Origin: an uncultured Lactobacillus sp. | GTDB taxonomy: Bacteria; Bacillota; Bacilli; Lactobacillales; Lactobacillaceae | Length of the DNA: 52,061 nt | Direction of reading: 5' to 3' | Assembly: GCF_947367125.1 (NCBI RefSeq) | Contig: NZ_CANBCQ010000011.1 | Span: 1 to 52,061 of the forward strand | In this document: positions 50,521 to 52,061 of the stretch, in pieces | How the letters are laid out: each line of letters opens with the position of its first letter | Numbering within the stretch: the first letter of the stretch is position 1 | The notes under the pieces: generated by a model | The model's database searches: none | Seen by the model: only the letters and a program-made list of their open reading frames with translations | What the model was told of the DNA's origin: nothing | Program-made: the position numbers and the translations under genes

Positions 50521-50572
50521 TAACATAATGCCATATGACTATTGTATAGCATTATACTTGCTTTCTCAACTT

Positions 50573-50992
50573 TTAAGACAAGCCTGCGTCGTTTAACAGA
50601 TCATTATCTGTATCATTATGACTAATTTTTTTTGGAGATTGTGATGGCTTTTGAACCTTTTCTCTCGATTCTATCTTCGTATTTTTATTTTGCTGATTTA
50701 CTTCTTTTCTCTCTTCTACTTCATGTTTGGATTCAGTTAAATCGTTAAAATCAGATTTTTTTCGTTTTAATTGTGCCTCATCAGACGTAGTAGAAGATGT
50801 AATATCATCTAAACTTAACTTCTGGGTTTTAGCGACCTGAGAAAGCGATATTTTAATCAGATCTTCATAGCCATAGTTTTGGATAGCTAAATCTATTAAA
50901 TGCTTAAGAGACAAAGTCTTGTTACTTTGTGCTTGTGCCCATCGAAACTCAGGACTTTTAGGATCAAGTTTCAAATTTAGTTGTTTAGCCAT
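50573..50992 (-). CDS. ParR-like adaptor candidate of the second actin
   Basis: 139 residues from ATG 50992 on the minus strand, preceded by TTGGAGATGTGAAAA. N-terminal part LNLKLDPKSPEFRWAQ then SLKHLIDLAIQNYGYEDLIK, a charged Lys/Glu linker, and a C-terminal peptide NDTDNDLLNDAGLS. Same length and layout as the product of 49872 and in the same position after an actin gene, though the sequences differ. The D/N-rich C-terminal ends of both may be the filament-binding tails. Confidence 0.7.
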   Translation of the reverse strand: MAKQLNLKLDPKSPEFRWAQAQSNKTLSLKHLIDLAIQNYGYEDLIKISLSQVAKTQKLSLDDITSSTTSDEAQLKRKKSDFNDLTESKHEVEERKEVNQQNKNTKIESREKVQKPSQSPKKISHNDTDNDLLNDAGLS

Positions 50993-51029
50993 TTTTCACA
51001 TCTCCAATATGTTTAAGTCAATATTATTA

Positions 51030-52061
51030 TTATTCAAATTTCTTAGCTAAAGCTTCGGCAAGTAGTTGGAGTCCAATTTCATTTAATTTTTGAGCATATT
51101 CTTTATCTACCCAAACAAGTACTGCCGAACTCATAAAGCTTTCCAGTGCTGATTGCAGTTGTTCTTTTAAGTCTGTTTGTTCTCCTAAAGGAATACTGCC
51201 ACCACCGAAAACATAAATTACTTCTAAGCGATTGTTTTCGTTTAAAGCGTCATTTAAGTTCTGTTTTATACTTTCTACCAAAGAGCCAGTACTCGAAGCA
51301 ACCGCTTCTGTTGCAATTTCTTGTTTTTCTTTGTCTAATTTAGTTTTAGCAGGCTCGTTTAAAACATTGGTAAATTCAATTACGTCTTTACATGGAAAAT
51401 GTCTTCTCATTTTTGGTAAGTTCTTCCAAGCATAGCGTAGAACTGTGCCATATCCTTCTTGAATAGAATTGGAAGCCGCAAGATCAGCTTTACCGTTACT
51501 AGTCATTGCCATGTCAGTAGTCCCTTGACCAATATCAATTCCTAGCACATTCTTAGAATCTTTGATTAAGTCTTCTGCATCGTCCGCACGGTCTGGATAG
51601 TTTTTCTTAATATATTTCACTAGAGAATTTATAAGCTCTCTAGGGCCATGTTGAATGCCGATTACAGTAGCAACTTCTCCTTCTTTGAAGACTCTTACGG
51701 CTACAAATTCAATCGTAACACTAATTGGCGTGTCAAAATTGTTTAACACAACTACATGCTTTCCTTTGGTAAATCTATTAGCGTATTGTTCTCTAATTGT
51801 ACTTTCAGCTGATCCTACTTCGTTGATTGGCAATGCGGTGGTCATGACTACTTTTACGGAAATAGGATCAAAAATATTTTCACCTTTTTCGTAAGCTTCT
51901 TGAACCGCTTTACCTGCAATAAGGCTTAATGGCAAAATAAGTGATAAATCGGTAGATGATTTGCCATTTTGCGAATTAATATCGAAAGTAGTACGTGCAA
52001 GAGTTGAATTGCTTGCTAAGAGTCCTACTAGGTATCGCTTCATGTTAATAGTCGCATCCAA
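51030..52061 (-). CDS. Second ParM-type actin, N terminus outside the window
   Basis: 343 codons visible; the frame runs open to the right edge, and the phosphate 1 motif is absent, so the start lies beyond 52061. Phosphate 2 GIDIGQGTTDMAM (about 176-188 of the visible part) and adenosine motif VFGGGSIPL (about 289-297) are clear. The regions STIREQYANRF and HVVVLNNFDTPISVTIEF parallel RSIRESYITRF and HIVVINNFDNPITVNITF of the first actin. It is a diverged paralogue arranged tail to tail with it, with the ParR-like gene at 50573 after it. Two actin-type partition systems on one element are unusual. Confidence 0.9.
   Translation of the reverse strand: MDATINMKRYLVGLLASNSTLARTTFDINSQNGKSSTDLSLILPLSLIAGKAVQEAYEKGENIFDPISVKVVMTTALPINEVGSAESTIREQYANRFTKGKHVVVLNNFDTPISVTIEFVAVRVFKEGEVATVIGIQHGPRELINSLVKYIKKNYPDRADDAEDLIKDSKNVLGIDIGQGTTDMAMTSNGKADLAASNSIQEGYGTVLRYAWKNLPKMRRHFPCKDVIEFTNVLNEPAKTKLDKEKQEIATEAVASSTGSLVESIKQNLNDALNENNRLEVIYVFGGGSIPLGEQTDLKEQLQSALESFMSSAVLVWVDKEYAQKLNEIGLQLLAEALAKKFE

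Overview
The window is AT-rich, Gram-positive DNA. It most resembles a large conjugative plasmid (or a plasmid-like integrated element) of a Lactobacillus of the acidophilus/crispatus/johnsonii type. The evidence is LPQTG and LPKVG cell-wall sorting signals, MucBP/Mub-type repeats, strong GGAGG ribosome binding sites, many short U-tailed terminators, an IS150-group IS3 element, and an iteron-controlled Rep_3-type initiator beside a plasmid partition region. I see no tRNA, rRNA, CRISPR or ordinary chromosomal housekeeping block. The species is not determinable from the sequence alone.

Layout. Positions 1-3013: the tail of a sortase substrate, microproteins (one is an almost bare LPKVG sorting signal), an AAA+ ATPase and small membrane proteins. 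Positions 3156-5090: a VirD4-like pseudo-ATPase gene broken by an amber codon, and an unknown gene. Positions 5186-5605: a candidate Fst/par-style type I toxin-antitoxin locus. Positions 5776-9487: a stand-alone RNase HI N-terminal (hybrid-binding) domain, a secreted protein, a zinc-ribbon microprotein and several unknown genes. Positions 9687-13394: a second VirD4-like protein with a degenerate P-loop, then a bifunctional penicillin-binding protein. Positions 13420-14860: an IS3-family element whose orfA carries a one-base insertion. Positions 14974-21951: accessory genes, including an LPQTG surface protein and an operon headed by an HTH-like protein, with a palindromic operator pair upstream. 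Positions 22145-23406: a microprotein and a lipoprotein nuclease. Positions 23464-27035: the replicon (DnaB-like helicase, initiator, iterons and a hairpin-rich origin), followed by an HU-like gene.

Positions 27700-46726 carry surface and conjugation functions: signal peptidase I, an Ig-like tail-anchored protein, a 13-repeat MucBP protein with no export signal, a VirB1-like lysozyme/NlpC-P60 hydrolase, three single-pass membrane proteins that look like transfer-channel parts, a membrane metalloprotease, an Asn-rich LPQTG protein, small membrane proteins, the intact VirD4/TraG coupling ATPase, and a further degenerate paralogue directly after it. A hairpin-rich element bounded by inverted repeats and a second HU-like gene follow. 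Positions 48637-52061 hold two actin-like (ParM-type) partition genes, each followed by a small basic or charged protein, arranged tail to tail.

Reading them together: the replicon and HU proteins replicate the element, and the two actin systems plus the toxin-antitoxin locus stabilise it. The hydrolase, PBP, channel proteins and coupling ATPases build a transfer apparatus through the thick cell wall, and the sortase substrates and MucBP protein probably mediate cell contact. The relaxase, VirB4 and VirB6 genes are not in this window. The most novel features are the family of three P-loop-less VirD4 paralogues beside one active copy, the toxin-antitoxin locus, the unexported MucBP protein, and a shared N-terminal amphipathic motif on otherwise unrelated plasmid proteins.
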